Part shown: in pieces, positions 26,950 through 34,651 of the stretch
Position numbering within the stretch: the first letter of the stretch is position 1
Layout of the letters: each line of letters starts with the position of its first letter
DNA from: Gynuella sp050296195
GTDB taxonomy: Bacteria > Pseudomonadota > Gammaproteobacteria > Pseudomonadales > Natronospirillaceae
DNA length: 64,000 nucleotides
Reading direction: 5' to 3' (one strand)
NCBI RefSeq assembly: GCF_050296195.1
Contig: NZ_JBNKRB010000005.1
The notes under the pieces: model-generated
Told to the model about the DNA's origin: nothing
Seen by the model: the letters and a program-made list of their open reading frames with translations, nothing else
Database searches by the model: none
Translations under genes and position numbers: made by a program

Positions 26950-27888
26950 ATGCAGCTCGACCAATACGTAAATACCCTGGGACGTGATCTTAAAACGCGT
27001 TTTGGCAGTAAGATCAGAAAGCTGACGATCGATGCCAACGTCACCTGTCCCAACCGTGACGGCACCATTGGCCGTGGCGGATGTACCTTTTGCAATGTCG
27101 ACTCATTTGTTGCCGCACAGCAACAGCATTTGTCGATTGCCGAACAACTGACGTTGCGAAAGCAGGAACTCAAACATCGTAATATTCGCTACCTAGCCTA
27201 TTTTCAGGCATACAGTAACACTTATGCCGAAACAGCCTACCTGAAACGCATGTATCAACAAGCCCTCGCCAGTGAAGATGTCGTTGGTATTTGTGTCGGT
27301 ACACGTCCTGATTGTGTCAGTGATGAGGTCATCAAAATGCTGGCAGATTATCAGCGGCAGGGGAAGGAGGTCTGGCTGGAACTGGGGCTGCAAAGCGCTC
27401 ACGATCAGACACTTAAACGAATCAACCGAGGCCATGATTTTCAGTGCTATCAGCAGACAACAGCGCGCGCCCGAGAGCACAACCTGAAAATTTGTTGCCA
27501 TTTGATTGTGGGTTTACCCGGAGAAAATCAGAACGATTATCGACAAACCCTATCTCAAGTCATCGCAACCGGTGTTGATGGATTGAAACTACATCCACTG
27601 CATGTGGTAAAGGGAAGCGCCATGGCACGGACTTGGCGATCAGGTCGATTAAAAACATTAACTTTACCGGAATATGTTAATGCTGCCGTCGACCTAATCC
27701 AGAGAACACCAGAACATATCGTTTATCATCGGGTCAGCGCCAAAGCCAGGTCCGACAGCTTGCTAGCCCCGGAATGGTGTGACGATAAGTGGTCTGCCAT
27801 AGTTGAGATCACCCGTAAACTGGCCTTATCGGGAAGGCAGGGCTCTAAGTCAATGCAAAACTACGAAGATGTTCACGAAGGGAAATGA
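26950..27888 (+). CDS. yhcC: YhcC family radical SAM protein (TIGR01212)
   Basis: This 312-residue protein closely follows E. coli YhcC: KLTIDANVTCPNRDGTIGRGGCTFCNV carries the radical SAM cysteines in the family spacing. It is followed by YLAYFQAYSNTYAE, GICVGTRPDCV, VWLELGLQSAHDQTLKRINRGHDF and HLIVGLPGE. It binds a 4Fe-4S cluster and SAM; the reaction is not settled. I take the ATG at 26950, where homologues begin; an ATG at 26926 would add eight residues. Its stop codon lies inside the predicted T-tail of the convergent sRNA terminator. Confidence 0.93.
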   Translation: MQLDQYVNTLGRDLKTRFGSKIRKLTIDANVTCPNRDGTIGRGGCTFCNVDSFVAAQQQHLSIAEQLTLRKQELKHRNIRYLAYFQAYSNTYAETAYLKRMYQQALASEDVVGICVGTRPDCVSDEVIKMLADYQRQGKEVWLELGLQSAHDQTLKRINRGHDFQCYQQTTARAREHNLKICCHLIVGLPGENQNDYRQTLSQVIATGVDGLKLHPLHVVKGSAMARTWRSGRLKTLTLPEYVNAAVDLIQRTPEHIVYHRVSAKARSDSLLAPEWCDDKWSAIVEITRKLALSGRQGSKSMQNYEDVHEGK

Positions 27889-27913
27889 GAAGGGGCGGTC
27901 GGCATACCGCCCC
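27879..27913 (-). terminator. Terminator of the CsrB-like RNA
   Basis: An 8-bp GGGGCGGT/ACCGCCCC stem (27892-27913) with a 6-base loop is followed on the minus strand by TTCTCATTTCCC. On the plus strand it follows yhcC by 3 bases but lacks a T-run there. Confidence 0.7.
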
Positions 27914-28391
27914 AGAGCGAGTCATTAGCAATTGACGTCCTATCGCTGATCCTTTGCAATCCAATGTCCTTTAGTACTACGGTCCCTTAATCTGGCTCCT
28001 GCCATTCCTGATCCTTGTCCTATCGAATCCTTCCTAACCATTCATCCTGAATGTCGGCTCCTGCCGTTCCTAATCCTTGTCCTGTCGAATCCTTCCTAAC
28101 CATTCATCCTGAATGCTGGCTCCTGCCGTTCCTGATCCTTGTCCTGTCGAATCCTTCCTAACCATTCATCCTGAATGCTGGCTCCTGCCGTTCCTGATCC
28201 TTGTCCTGTCGAATCCTTCCTAAACACTCATCCTTAAGTTGTGGCTCCTGCCAAACCCGAGTCCTTTTCATTCATCCCGAAATCACACCTCCCTGGTGTG
28301 CAGCTCCTGCCGCTATACTTCCAATGTGGTGCCTTCCGTTGCAGAGCACTCCGTCAATGGTGTGCTTGTCCTTTGTTGCTGTCCCGTCAAC
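27880..28391 (-). ncRNA. CsrB/RsmZ-type CsrA-sequestering small RNA with tandem repeats
   Basis: The minus strand from about 28391 to 27880 has no ORF but carries about 43 GGA motifs by hand count, most as AGGA. Many sit in small hairpin loops. GGC-AGGA-GCC recurs in every repeat; CATTC-AGGAT-GAATG recurs in three copies; and CACACC-AGGGA-GGTGTG occurs once at 28284-28300. This is the layout of CsrB/RsmB/RsmZ RNAs, which bind CsrA/RsmA dimers. The predicted 5' end starts GTTGACGGGACAG, after a TATAGT -10 box. A GacA box lies about 180 bp further upstream, and a GC-rich terminator closes the gene. The length of about 500 nt exceeds E. coli CsrB (about 370). Confidence 0.85.
27994..28242. repeat. 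62-bp tandem repeat, four units plus decayed flanks
   Basis: Units begin at 27994, 28056, 28118 and 28180, and the next GGCTCCTG start falls at 28243. The second and third units differ at one base. Each full unit gives seven GGA motifs on the minus strand. Related but diverged sequence continues on both sides (about 27940-27993 and 28243-28310). The repeats make up the body of the CsrB-like RNA. Confidence 0.95.
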
Positions 28392-28398
28392 GAGAGAA

Positions 28399-28404
28399 AC
28401 TATA
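28399..28404 (-). promoter_or_regulatory. Predicted -10 box of the CsrB-like RNA
   Basis: TATAGT on the minus strand lies 8 bases before the predicted G start at 28391. No good -35 hexamer is seen, as is common for GacA-activated sRNA promoters. Confidence 0.55.
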
Positions 28405-28561
28405 CCAAAAGCATTCGGGTTCAGGGGGTTACAAAAACCGGGTACAGGTGACCTGAAATCTCTACTATTCTGGTAAAGCCAGTATTCATGGGGGGGCGGT
28501 ACTCAAGCTGTCATCATTTGTCTTGAAAACAACGTACACAAACAGCAATCACTGACAGTTT

Positions 28562-28579
28562 TGTAAGATATATCCTACA
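28562..28579. promoter_or_regulatory. GacA upstream activating sequence
   Basis: TGTAAG-N6-CCTACA matches the GacA/UvrY box TGTAAG-N6-CTTACA with one mismatch. Its centre is about 180 bp upstream of the predicted sRNA start, the distance typical of rsmY/rsmZ and csrB genes. It also lies 22 bp before the DUF2971-like gene on the other side. Confidence 0.75.
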
Positions 28580-28601
28580 AACGAACGAGACGAATACACT
28601 T

Positions 28602-29405
28602 ATGAAACAAATGCCTGAGGTTTTGACATTTTTTTGTAGCTTTGACGCCGGCCTGGCGATACTCAGGAAAGGGTCTATACCATTAGAAACAGAAACCTTA
28701 AACCAGAATCCTTTCTTACAAAATCACCCATTTGACGATCCTCAGCAAACAGTTTCCGAAGAACACTATCGGCAGGAGCTATACAGACAATACACACAGT
28801 TGCCAGAGCTTTTGCAGAGCGCAGTGAGTTTTGACTATTTTTGCCAGCAATCTGAGACAAAACGAACAGATATCGAATCCGCTCTCAAACGTAAATCAGT
28901 CGCAAACAACCCTCCCAAAAAATATCCGGAGCAATGGAAAAAGCTGGCTACGCTATCACTTTTTCAGCCACTCGAGCATTTTGGTCTGTGGCAGTATCGG
29001 GGTAATCACCATCTCGGCCTGGCACTACAGTTAAACAGTCAGAGTTCTGCCTTTGCGTCGAAACAATCTGAACCAGTCATGCTTAGGCCTGTTGTTTATG
29101 AGCAGGATCGTCACATTACCGCCACTACTGATACGCCATTTCCCGGATGTCTGTCTCTGCCTCCCGAAATGCAGTCCGAACAGGAATGGCGGCTGCTTAA
29201 ACCACTACAGTTTCAGGCCAAAGGACTCACATTAACCAGAAACACACTCACTAATGTGGTGTTTGGTGCCCGGTGTCCAGAGAGTGATATTGCGGAGTTA
29301 CGCAAATCCCTGGTGTTGGATATGCGCTATAAAAGTCTGCGTTATGCTCGTATGGTATTGCACCCGGACAAACTCAAATTACGAGTACAGCTGTTGGACA
29401 ATTAA
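28602..29405 (+). CDS. DUF2971-like hypothetical protein
   Basis: This 267-residue soluble protein has an early NPFLQNHPFDDPQQ, a central FGLWQYRGNHHLGLALQLN and a following PVVYEQDRHI. Together these resemble the NPFxDPFE, LWxHYADxHxG and V-Y landmarks of DUF2971 proteins, though the match is diverged. The role of that family is unknown, though some members occur in defence or toxin contexts. The ATG is only 22 bp from the GacA box and has no obvious ribosome site. The 5' end thus shares its control region with the divergent CsrB-like RNA. Confidence 0.65.
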   Translation: MKQMPEVLTFFCSFDAGLAILRKGSIPLETETLNQNPFLQNHPFDDPQQTVSEEHYRQELYRQYTQLPELLQSAVSFDYFCQQSETKRTDIESALKRKSVANNPPKKYPEQWKKLATLSLFQPLEHFGLWQYRGNHHLGLALQLNSQSSAFASKQSEPVMLRPVVYEQDRHITATTDTPFPGCLSLPPEMQSEQEWRLLKPLQFQAKGLTLTRNTLTNVVFGARCPESDIAELRKSLVLDMRYKSLRYARMVLHPDKLKLRVQLLDN

Positions 29406-29436
29406 CAGAGAGTTTCTGAGCCGCGGTTTTGTTTTG

Positions 29437-29459
29437 CTAATTAAGATAATCTTGATTAG
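29437..29459. promoter_or_regulatory. 23-bp near-perfect palindrome upstream of cysZ
   Basis: CTAATTAAGAT and its complement meet around a central A, with one mismatched pair. Having almost no loop, it looks like a protein-binding dyad rather than a terminator. It sits 15 bases before the cysZ ATG. The binding protein is unknown. Confidence 0.4.
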
Positions 29460-29474
29460 TCTCCTGCCTCTTTG

Positions 29475-30284
29475 ATGGATTCACTCTGCTTTACCATGGC
29501 TCTGAAACACACTCCTTTTATTGATTCTGTCCACTACTGGCTTGCCGGCTTTCGCTGGTTAATGACACCCGGACTGAAGCGCTTCTGGATCATTCCTCTG
29601 CTGATCAACACACTGTCTATCTGTGTACTGGTCTGGTACTTCACGCAGATGATTGATGATCACCTGTTGCTGCCACTGATATCCTGGCTGCCAGATTGGC
29701 TGGGTGGAGCAAGAAAATGGCTTGAAAATCTGCTCATTGGTTCGCTGATTGTTTTCCTGTTGCCCTTATGGCTACTCGGATTCGCAATATTTGGAACCTT
29801 GTTAGCATCGCCGTTCAGTGGTCTGCTGGCAGAAAAAATTATCGATCAGGCGAATATCAATACAAACTCAAATCTCGCACATTGGAAAAACTGGTTGCCC
29901 TTGATGGCAAAAACTGTGGCCAGAGAATTTTCCAAACTGGCCTACTATCTGCCGCGCGCCTTGGTATTACTGATCTTCACATTCATTCCGGGTTTTAATC
30001 TTGCTGCTCCGTTCTTGTGGTTGCTATTTTCTGCCTGGATGGCCGCCCTGCAATATCTTGATTATCCAGCGGACATTCTCGGCCATTCATTCGAAGACAC
30101 ACGACAACTGCTGTGGCAGCAAAAACTGCGCTCACTGGGATTTGGTTCTGTGGTGTTAATAGCCACTCTGGTACCCGTACTGAATTTTCTCGTGATTCCC
30201 GTGACAGTGGTCGCAGCAACACATCTTTGGATCGATCGATATTCAGCAATTGAGCAAAATCGCTGCTATGCTGATGAAGAGTAG
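29475..30284 (+). CDS. cysZ: CysZ-like sulfate permease (EI24 family)
   Basis: This 269-residue membrane protein resembles CysZ: GFRWLMTPGLKRFWIIPLLIN at the start, FGTLLASPFSGLLAEKI in the middle, and LQYLDYPADILGHSFEDTRQLL near residue 200. CysZ forms a sulfate channel feeding cysteine synthesis. The region before the ATGs at 29475 and 29496 lacks a strong ribosome site, so the start could be either; a TTG at 29472 is also in frame. It is followed after 24 bases by a response regulator gene, perhaps in one transcript. Confidence 0.88.
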   Translation: MDSLCFTMALKHTPFIDSVHYWLAGFRWLMTPGLKRFWIIPLLINTLSICVLVWYFTQMIDDHLLLPLISWLPDWLGGARKWLENLLIGSLIVFLLPLWLLGFAIFGTLLASPFSGLLAEKIIDQANINTNSNLAHWKNWLPLMAKTVAREFSKLAYYLPRALVLLIFTFIPGFNLAAPFLWLLFSAWMAALQYLDYPADILGHSFEDTRQLLWQQKLRSLGFGSVVLIATLVPVLNFLVIPVTVVAATHLWIDRYSAIEQNRCYADEE

Positions 30285-30308
30285 TCCAAACAATCACAGG
30301 AATATCGA

Positions 30309-31247
30309 GTGGCCCGAATCAATATTCTGAGCATCGACGATGCCGCATTTATACGAGATCTGATAAAACGTACTTTACGCGGATTCTTTCCGGATCTTGG
30401 CCTTGATGAAGCAATCAACGGCAAAAAAGCTCAAAACCTGATTGCCAAAAATGCCTATGACCTGATCTTATGCGATTGGGAAATGCCGGAAATGAACGGC
30501 CTGCAATTGTTAACCTGGCTGCGTGAATATGAGGACCGGGATAACCTGCAGAAAACCCCATTCATCATGGTTACCAGCCGTGGTGACAAAGAAAACGTTG
30601 TACAGGCAGTAGAAGCCGGTGTCAGTGATTACATTGGCAAGCCCTTCAGCAACGATCAATTACTCAAAAAAATCCTCAAAGCCCTGAGTCGTAATCATAA
30701 GGATTATATCCAGGAATTACTCAATGGCGGCGGAAAAAGCGCAACAGCAGCGCCTCAGAGTAATGACCCTAAAGGGTTGTTCAAGGATTCGGCTCAGAAC
30801 CTGCTCGGTGCAGCCTCAATTACTCCTCCTAAACCTTCAACTAACACTGGCTCTGCCAGTGTTCTGGCAGTCCATTCAGCCACCGAAAAACTGGTGCGCA
30901 AACAGGCTGCGGTGAAGGCAAGAAGCCGGTCGGGGAATAAAGGTGCCGCACAATTGCGAGTAGCTCACAATTCAGTGACTGCGGTGATTCGCGATATCAA
31001 TCTGGTCGAAATCTTACTGCAGATCCCCAGAGCAGAGCTGGTTCCCATTGTCTTTGATCAGGCTGTCGTCGATATTCAGCTGCCGGACCAATCGGAAGAA
31101 GTGGCACGCATGAACTGTTTTATTGTGTCTATATCGGCGATGGAAAAAGACATGTCCTGTGACCAGTTACTGGTATCACTGAAATATGTCGATGATGATC
31201 CGGACAAACTCGGGTTTTTATCCAAATATATTGCAGCCGTACGTTAA
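30309..31247 (+). CDS. CheY-like response regulator with unknown C-terminal domain
   Basis: This 312-residue protein has a receiver domain (residues 4-125) with all key residues: acidic pair in LSIDDAAF, phospho-acceptor Asp in LILCDWEMPEMNG, Thr in VTSRG and Lys in IGKPF. A Ser/Ala/Lys-rich linker (140-205) leads to a roughly 105-residue C-terminal domain that I do not recognise. It has no helix-turn-helix, GGDEF, EAL or HD motif. The start is a GTG with AGGAA 9 bases upstream. No partner kinase is adjacent; phoR on the opposite strand is a separate unit. Confidence 0.85.
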   Translation: MARINILSIDDAAFIRDLIKRTLRGFFPDLGLDEAINGKKAQNLIAKNAYDLILCDWEMPEMNGLQLLTWLREYEDRDNLQKTPFIMVTSRGDKENVVQAVEAGVSDYIGKPFSNDQLLKKILKALSRNHKDYIQELLNGGGKSATAAPQSNDPKGLFKDSAQNLLGAASITPPKPSTNTGSASVLAVHSATEKLVRKQAAVKARSRSGNKGAAQLRVAHNSVTAVIRDINLVEILLQIPRAELVPIVFDQAVVDIQLPDQSEEVARMNCFIVSISAMEKDMSCDQLLVSLKYVDDDPDKLGFLSKYIAAVR

Positions 31248-31263
31248 GTAGTACAGCCAGCCA

Positions 31264-32589
31264 CTATTCCTCAGCCAGCTGCTCTTCCTGTTGTTGATAG
31301 AGATTCTTCACAGGAAAGCGACAGGTAAATGTGCTGCCTTTACCAACCTCACTGCTAATATCCAATGTACCGTCGTGGATTTGCAGCGCATGCTTGACGA
31401 TTGCCAACCCCAGGCCAGTTCCTCCTGTCGCTGTAGAATGGCTAACATTAACCCGGTAAAAACGTTCCGTCAGACGCGGAATGTGACGAGCTTCGATACC
31501 AATACCGCTGTCTTTGACGCTCATATAAGCAAACCGTTCATCCTGACGCCATGAAACGAGAATATGGCCGGTTTCCGGAGTATAGTGCACAGCATTGAAC
31601 ACTAGGTTGGAAAACGCGGAGCGTAATGAATTCGGATCTCCCATCAGGTCAGCTTCAGTTTCGATATCGAGCTCTATCTGATGGTGTTTATCTCCACTGA
31701 GGGCTTGCGCATCCTCAACAATACTTTCCAGTAACTGCCTTACATGTACCTGCATGTCTCCGCGACGATCATCATCACCATCAAGGCGGGTCAATAGCAT
31801 CAAATCATTGACCAGATTGGTCATGCGCCGGGTCTGCGCCTGCATTTGCTGCAATGGCCGATGCATACGTTCTGGCAACACGTCACCCATATCAATAAAT
31901 GTTTCCAGATACCCCTGCAGCACCGTCAATGGTGTACGCAGTTCGTGGCTGGCATTGGAAACAAAATCCTTGCGCATCTGTTCCAGTTGCCGCAGTCGGG
32001 AGATATCACGCACCCATAGCAATCGTTCGTTTTCACCATATATGGTAATGGCAATCTGCAATGTCAGATGTTCGCGTCTCGGAGCAGGAATATTCACTTT
32101 GGTACGGGGAACGGCATTGCGGAAAAACTTTTGAAATTTAGGGCTGCGAATCAGGTTGTTAATCAGCTGGCCACGGTCCTGCGGCTGAAAACTCAACAAG
32201 TCACCAGCCGCTTCGTTCCACCACTCCAATGTGCCATCCTGATTCACAATCACAATCCCATCCTCAAGAGCAGATGTGGAGGTCTGGAATCGGTTGATAA
32301 CGGTATTGAGACGGTGTACTTCGAGACGATGCCGACGTAATAATCCGTAGAGATAATCAAATACCATCCCCATCGGCCCGTCGGTGTCCGGCAAACTTTC
32401 TGCGGTGGTGTCTTTTTGTTTTAGCCACTCGATCAGCTTGTTCTGCTGCCACATGGACCAAGCGACATAACCGATCAGATACAACAGCAGGGCAATGAGT
32501 GGATAGCCCAGAATGGCGCCAATCAACATCACGGCCAAAGCCATGGCAACAACAGAAGTCAGATGCTGCCGTCGATAATCTTTAATCAT
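31264..32589 (-). CDS. phoR: Phosphate regulon sensor histidine kinase PhoR
   Basis: This 441-residue protein has the PhoR layout: two N-terminal helices (residues 12-47), a PAS domain (about 95-200), the H-box SNASHELRTPLTVLQGYLETF with phospho-accepting His, and an ATPase domain with N, G1 (VKDSGIGIEARHI) and G2 (GGTGLGLAIVKH) boxes. It senses phosphate status through the Pst/PhoU system and phosphorylates PhoB. It lies 30 bases after phoB, in one operon under tandem Pho-box control. Confidence 0.97.
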   Translation of the reverse strand: MIKDYRRQHLTSVVAMALAVMLIGAILGYPLIALLLYLIGYVAWSMWQQNKLIEWLKQKDTTAESLPDTDGPMGMVFDYLYGLLRRHRLEVHRLNTVINRFQTSTSALEDGIVIVNQDGTLEWWNEAAGDLLSFQPQDRGQLINNLIRSPKFQKFFRNAVPRTKVNIPAPRREHLTLQIAITIYGENERLLWVRDISRLRQLEQMRKDFVSNASHELRTPLTVLQGYLETFIDMGDVLPERMHRPLQQMQAQTRRMTNLVNDLMLLTRLDGDDDRRGDMQVHVRQLLESIVEDAQALSGDKHHQIELDIETEADLMGDPNSLRSAFSNLVFNAVHYTPETGHILVSWRQDERFAYMSVKDSGIGIEARHIPRLTERFYRVNVSHSTATGGTGLGLAIVKHALQIHDGTLDISSEVGKGSTFTCRFPVKNLYQQQEEQLAEE

Positions 32590-32619
32590 TGAAAAGTGTT
32601 ATCCAATTCTAATTGGGAG

Positions 32620-33327
32620 TCAGCTGATTTTTGCAGAAAAACGGTAGCCAGTTCCACGTACGGTTTGAATCATGGTCATCAACTGGTCACCAAGGGCTTT
32701 GCGCAGGCGGCGAATATGTACATCGACCGTACGTTCATCCACATAAACATTTCCTCCCCAGACCTGATCCAATAACTGTGCCCGTGTGTAGGCACGTTCC
32801 TGATGACTCATGAAGAATTGTAGCAGCCTGAACTCTGTAGGGCCCATTTCAATTTCCTGTCCATTTGAGCTGACCCGATGACTGCCTGGATCAAGCCTCA
32901 GGCCATTCACTTCAATCGCCTCCTCCACACCAGGCGGGGTAGCCCGGCGTAATACCGCTTTCAGTCGCGCCACCAATTCACGGGGAGAAAACGGCTTGGT
33001 GATATAATCATCGGCACCGGCCTCCAACCCCTGAATTTTATGGTCCTCTTCCCCTTTGGCCGTCAACATGATCACCGGTATTTCGGCTGTCAGGTGGTCC
33101 CGTTTTAACCGCCGGCAGATTTCCACGCCACTGGAACCAGGCAACATCCAATCCAGTAATAACAGGTCCGGTTTCTGATCCACTACCACTGACATCGCTT
33201 CCTGTGCATCACCTGCCTCAATACAGTGATAACCCGCCATTTCCAGCGCTGCGGCAATCATTTCTCGGATGGGGGTCTCATCATCAACGACCAGTATGGT
33301 TTTTCCAGACATAGCTATCTCACTCAA
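32620..33327 (-). CDS. phoB: Phosphate regulon response regulator PhoB
   Basis: This 235-residue OmpR/PhoB-type regulator has a receiver with VVDDETPIRE, LLLLDWMLPGSSG and ITKPFSPRELVAR. Its C-terminal winged helix ends in VWGGNVYVDERTVDVHIRRLRKALG. It activates phosphate-starvation genes by binding Pho boxes when phosphorylated by PhoR. A Pho box and -10 element lie in the 87 bases between phoB and ubiA, implying autoactivation. Confidence 0.97.
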   Translation of the reverse strand: MSEIAMSGKTILVVDDETPIREMIAAALEMAGYHCIEAGDAQEAMSVVVDQKPDLLLLDWMLPGSSGVEICRRLKRDHLTAEIPVIMLTAKGEEDHKIQGLEAGADDYITKPFSPRELVARLKAVLRRATPPGVEEAIEVNGLRLDPGSHRVSSNGQEIEMGPTEFRLLQFFMSHQERAYTRAQLLDQVWGGNVYVDERTVDVHIRRLRKALGDQLMTMIQTVRGTGYRFSAKIS

Positions 33328-33358
33328 TTTGACTCAGGCAAAATTAAACTGCCCCTTT

Positions 33359-33376
33359 ATGACAAATTAGTGACAA
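33359..33376 (-). promoter_or_regulatory. Pho box of phoBR
   Basis: On the minus strand TTGTCAC-TAAT-TTGTCAT gives two 7-base repeats with 11-base periodicity, the Pho-box pattern. A TTTAAT -10-like element follows 10 bases later, fitting a PhoB-dependent promoter where the box replaces the -35. A second such pair (TTGTCAT-CTCA-GTGTCAA) reads on the plus strand at about 33377-33394. Confidence 0.75.
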
Positions 33377-33414
33377 TTGTCATCTCAGTGTCAAATATGG
33401 GTACTCATAGACTG

Positions 33415-34278
33415 TCATAGAAAGTTCAGAAATATACCCACAAAAATAACCGCTCCAACCCAATTGTTGTGCAAAAACGCTTTAAAACAGGCGTCGCGGT
33501 CACGATTGCGAACACTCCAGATCTGCCAGAAGAACATAGCACCAGCAACCAACAGGCCCAAGTAGTAGAATAGTCCCAGCCCCGCCTGAACACCGACCAG
33601 TATCCAGGTCAACCAGGCCAGCCCCTGCAAAGTTGCCACTGCGAAAATATCGGCTTCGGCAAATAGAATAGCAGTCGATTTCACGCCAATTTTTAAATCG
33701 TCCTCACGGTCAACCATTGCATATAGAGTGTCATACGCCACTGTCCATAGCAGATTGGCGGTATACAGCAGCCAGGTAATTGATGTCAGCTCCCCGGCTT
33801 CAGCCATAAATGCCATTGGAATCGACCAACTGAAAGCCGCCCCCAGCACCACCTGGGGTAAATAGGTGTAGCGCTTCATAAATGGATAAGCGAATGCCAA
33901 TGCTGCTCCTGCAAACGACAGGTAGACGGTCTGCCGGTTAGTCATCAACACCAGAGCGAATGAAATCAGACACAACACCACAAACAGAATCACAGCTTCA
34001 TGATGCCTGATAATGCCTAAAGCAAGAGGCCTTGCCTGGGTGCGTTGAACATGACCATCAATATTTCGATCCGCGAAATCATTAATGGCACACCCGGCAC
34101 TGCGCATCAGCACCACACCGGTGATGAAAATCAGCAGATTGGAGATCTTCGGCAACCCTCCACCAGCCAGCCACAAAGCCCATAAAGTGGGCCACAAAAC
34201 GAGAAATGTTCCTATGGGACGATTGAGACGGGTCAGCGCAATATACGCATTAATCCGTAATTTAAGAGCCTGATTCAT
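33415..34278 (-). CDS. ubiA: 4-hydroxybenzoate polyprenyltransferase UbiA
   Basis: This 287-residue membrane protein with about nine helices has both Asp-rich prenyl-diphosphate motifs: NDFADRNIDGHVQRTQARPLA and YDTLYAMVDREDDLKIGVKSTA. It attaches the polyprenyl tail to 4-hydroxybenzoate in ubiquinone synthesis at the inner membrane. I use the ATG at 34278 (MNQALKLRINAYIALTRLNRPIGTFL); an extension to 34311 is unneeded. A ubiC chorismate lyase gene, its usual partner, is not next to it. Confidence 0.96.
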   Translation of the reverse strand: MNQALKLRINAYIALTRLNRPIGTFLVLWPTLWALWLAGGGLPKISNLLIFITGVVLMRSAGCAINDFADRNIDGHVQRTQARPLALGIIRHHEAVILFVVLCLISFALVLMTNRQTVYLSFAGAALAFAYPFMKRYTYLPQVVLGAAFSWSIPMAFMAEAGELTSITWLLYTANLLWTVAYDTLYAMVDREDDLKIGVKSTAILFAEADIFAVATLQGLAWLTWILVGVQAGLGLFYYLGLLVAGAMFFWQIWSVRNRDRDACFKAFLHNNWVGAVIFVGIFLNFL

Positions 34279-34477
34279 AATATTGGGATCAAAACCGCAA
34301 ACTTGGGACACTGATGATGGCTGCGCAGTTTATCAGAAACAGAATCATCTGATGCTTATACTTGTTGATAATTTGCGTGACCGATACCAGGAAATTAGTA
34401 GAGAAATACAGCCCTGCTATTGCTTTTGCAAAACAGGCTCAGTAGCTTTGGCCGCAGAATCGATAGGGGGTTAAGTG

Positions 34478-34642
34478 ATGAGAAAATGGCAATGTATAGT
34501 CTGTGGTTTCATTTATGATGAAGCCGAAGGTTTACCGGAAGAAGGGATTGAACCTGGAACCGCCTGGAGCGATATTCCAGAAGATTGGGCTTGCCCTGAT
34601 TGTGGAGTTGGCAAAGAGGACTTCGAAATGATCGAGCTGTAA
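34478..34642 (+). CDS. rubA: Rubredoxin
   Basis: This 54-residue protein has the iron-binding CIVCGFIYDEAEG and ACPDCGVGKEDFEMIEL motifs. Four Cys in CxxC...CxxC bind a single iron. The conserved aromatic residues (W4, Y13, W30, W37) are present. AGGGGG at 34463-34470 precedes the ATG. It passes electrons from NADH, via the reductase encoded 9 bases downstream, to an unknown acceptor. Roles in alkane hydroxylation or peroxide/superoxide reduction are known for the family, but no such acceptor gene is in the window. Confidence 0.95.
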   Translation: MRKWQCIVCGFIYDEAEGLPEEGIEPGTAWSDIPEDWACPDCGVGKEDFEMIEL

Positions 34643-34651
34643 GGAGTTGAT

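Noticed and set aside
27994..28242. CRISPR-like repeat array
   Set aside because: The units are contiguous tandem repeats with no unique spacers and no cas genes nearby. The GGA-rich minus strand fits a Csr-type RNA better.
28201..28476. Open frames of 70-91 codons on the plus strand across the repeat region
   Set aside because: They follow from stop-poor repeat sequence. The frames are repetitive, lack ribosome sites and oppose the convincing minus-strand RNA.
28602..29405. Toxin or defence role for the DUF2971-like gene
   Set aside because: No antitoxin, nuclease or defence genes lie nearby, and the family match itself is diverged. Kept as hypothetical.
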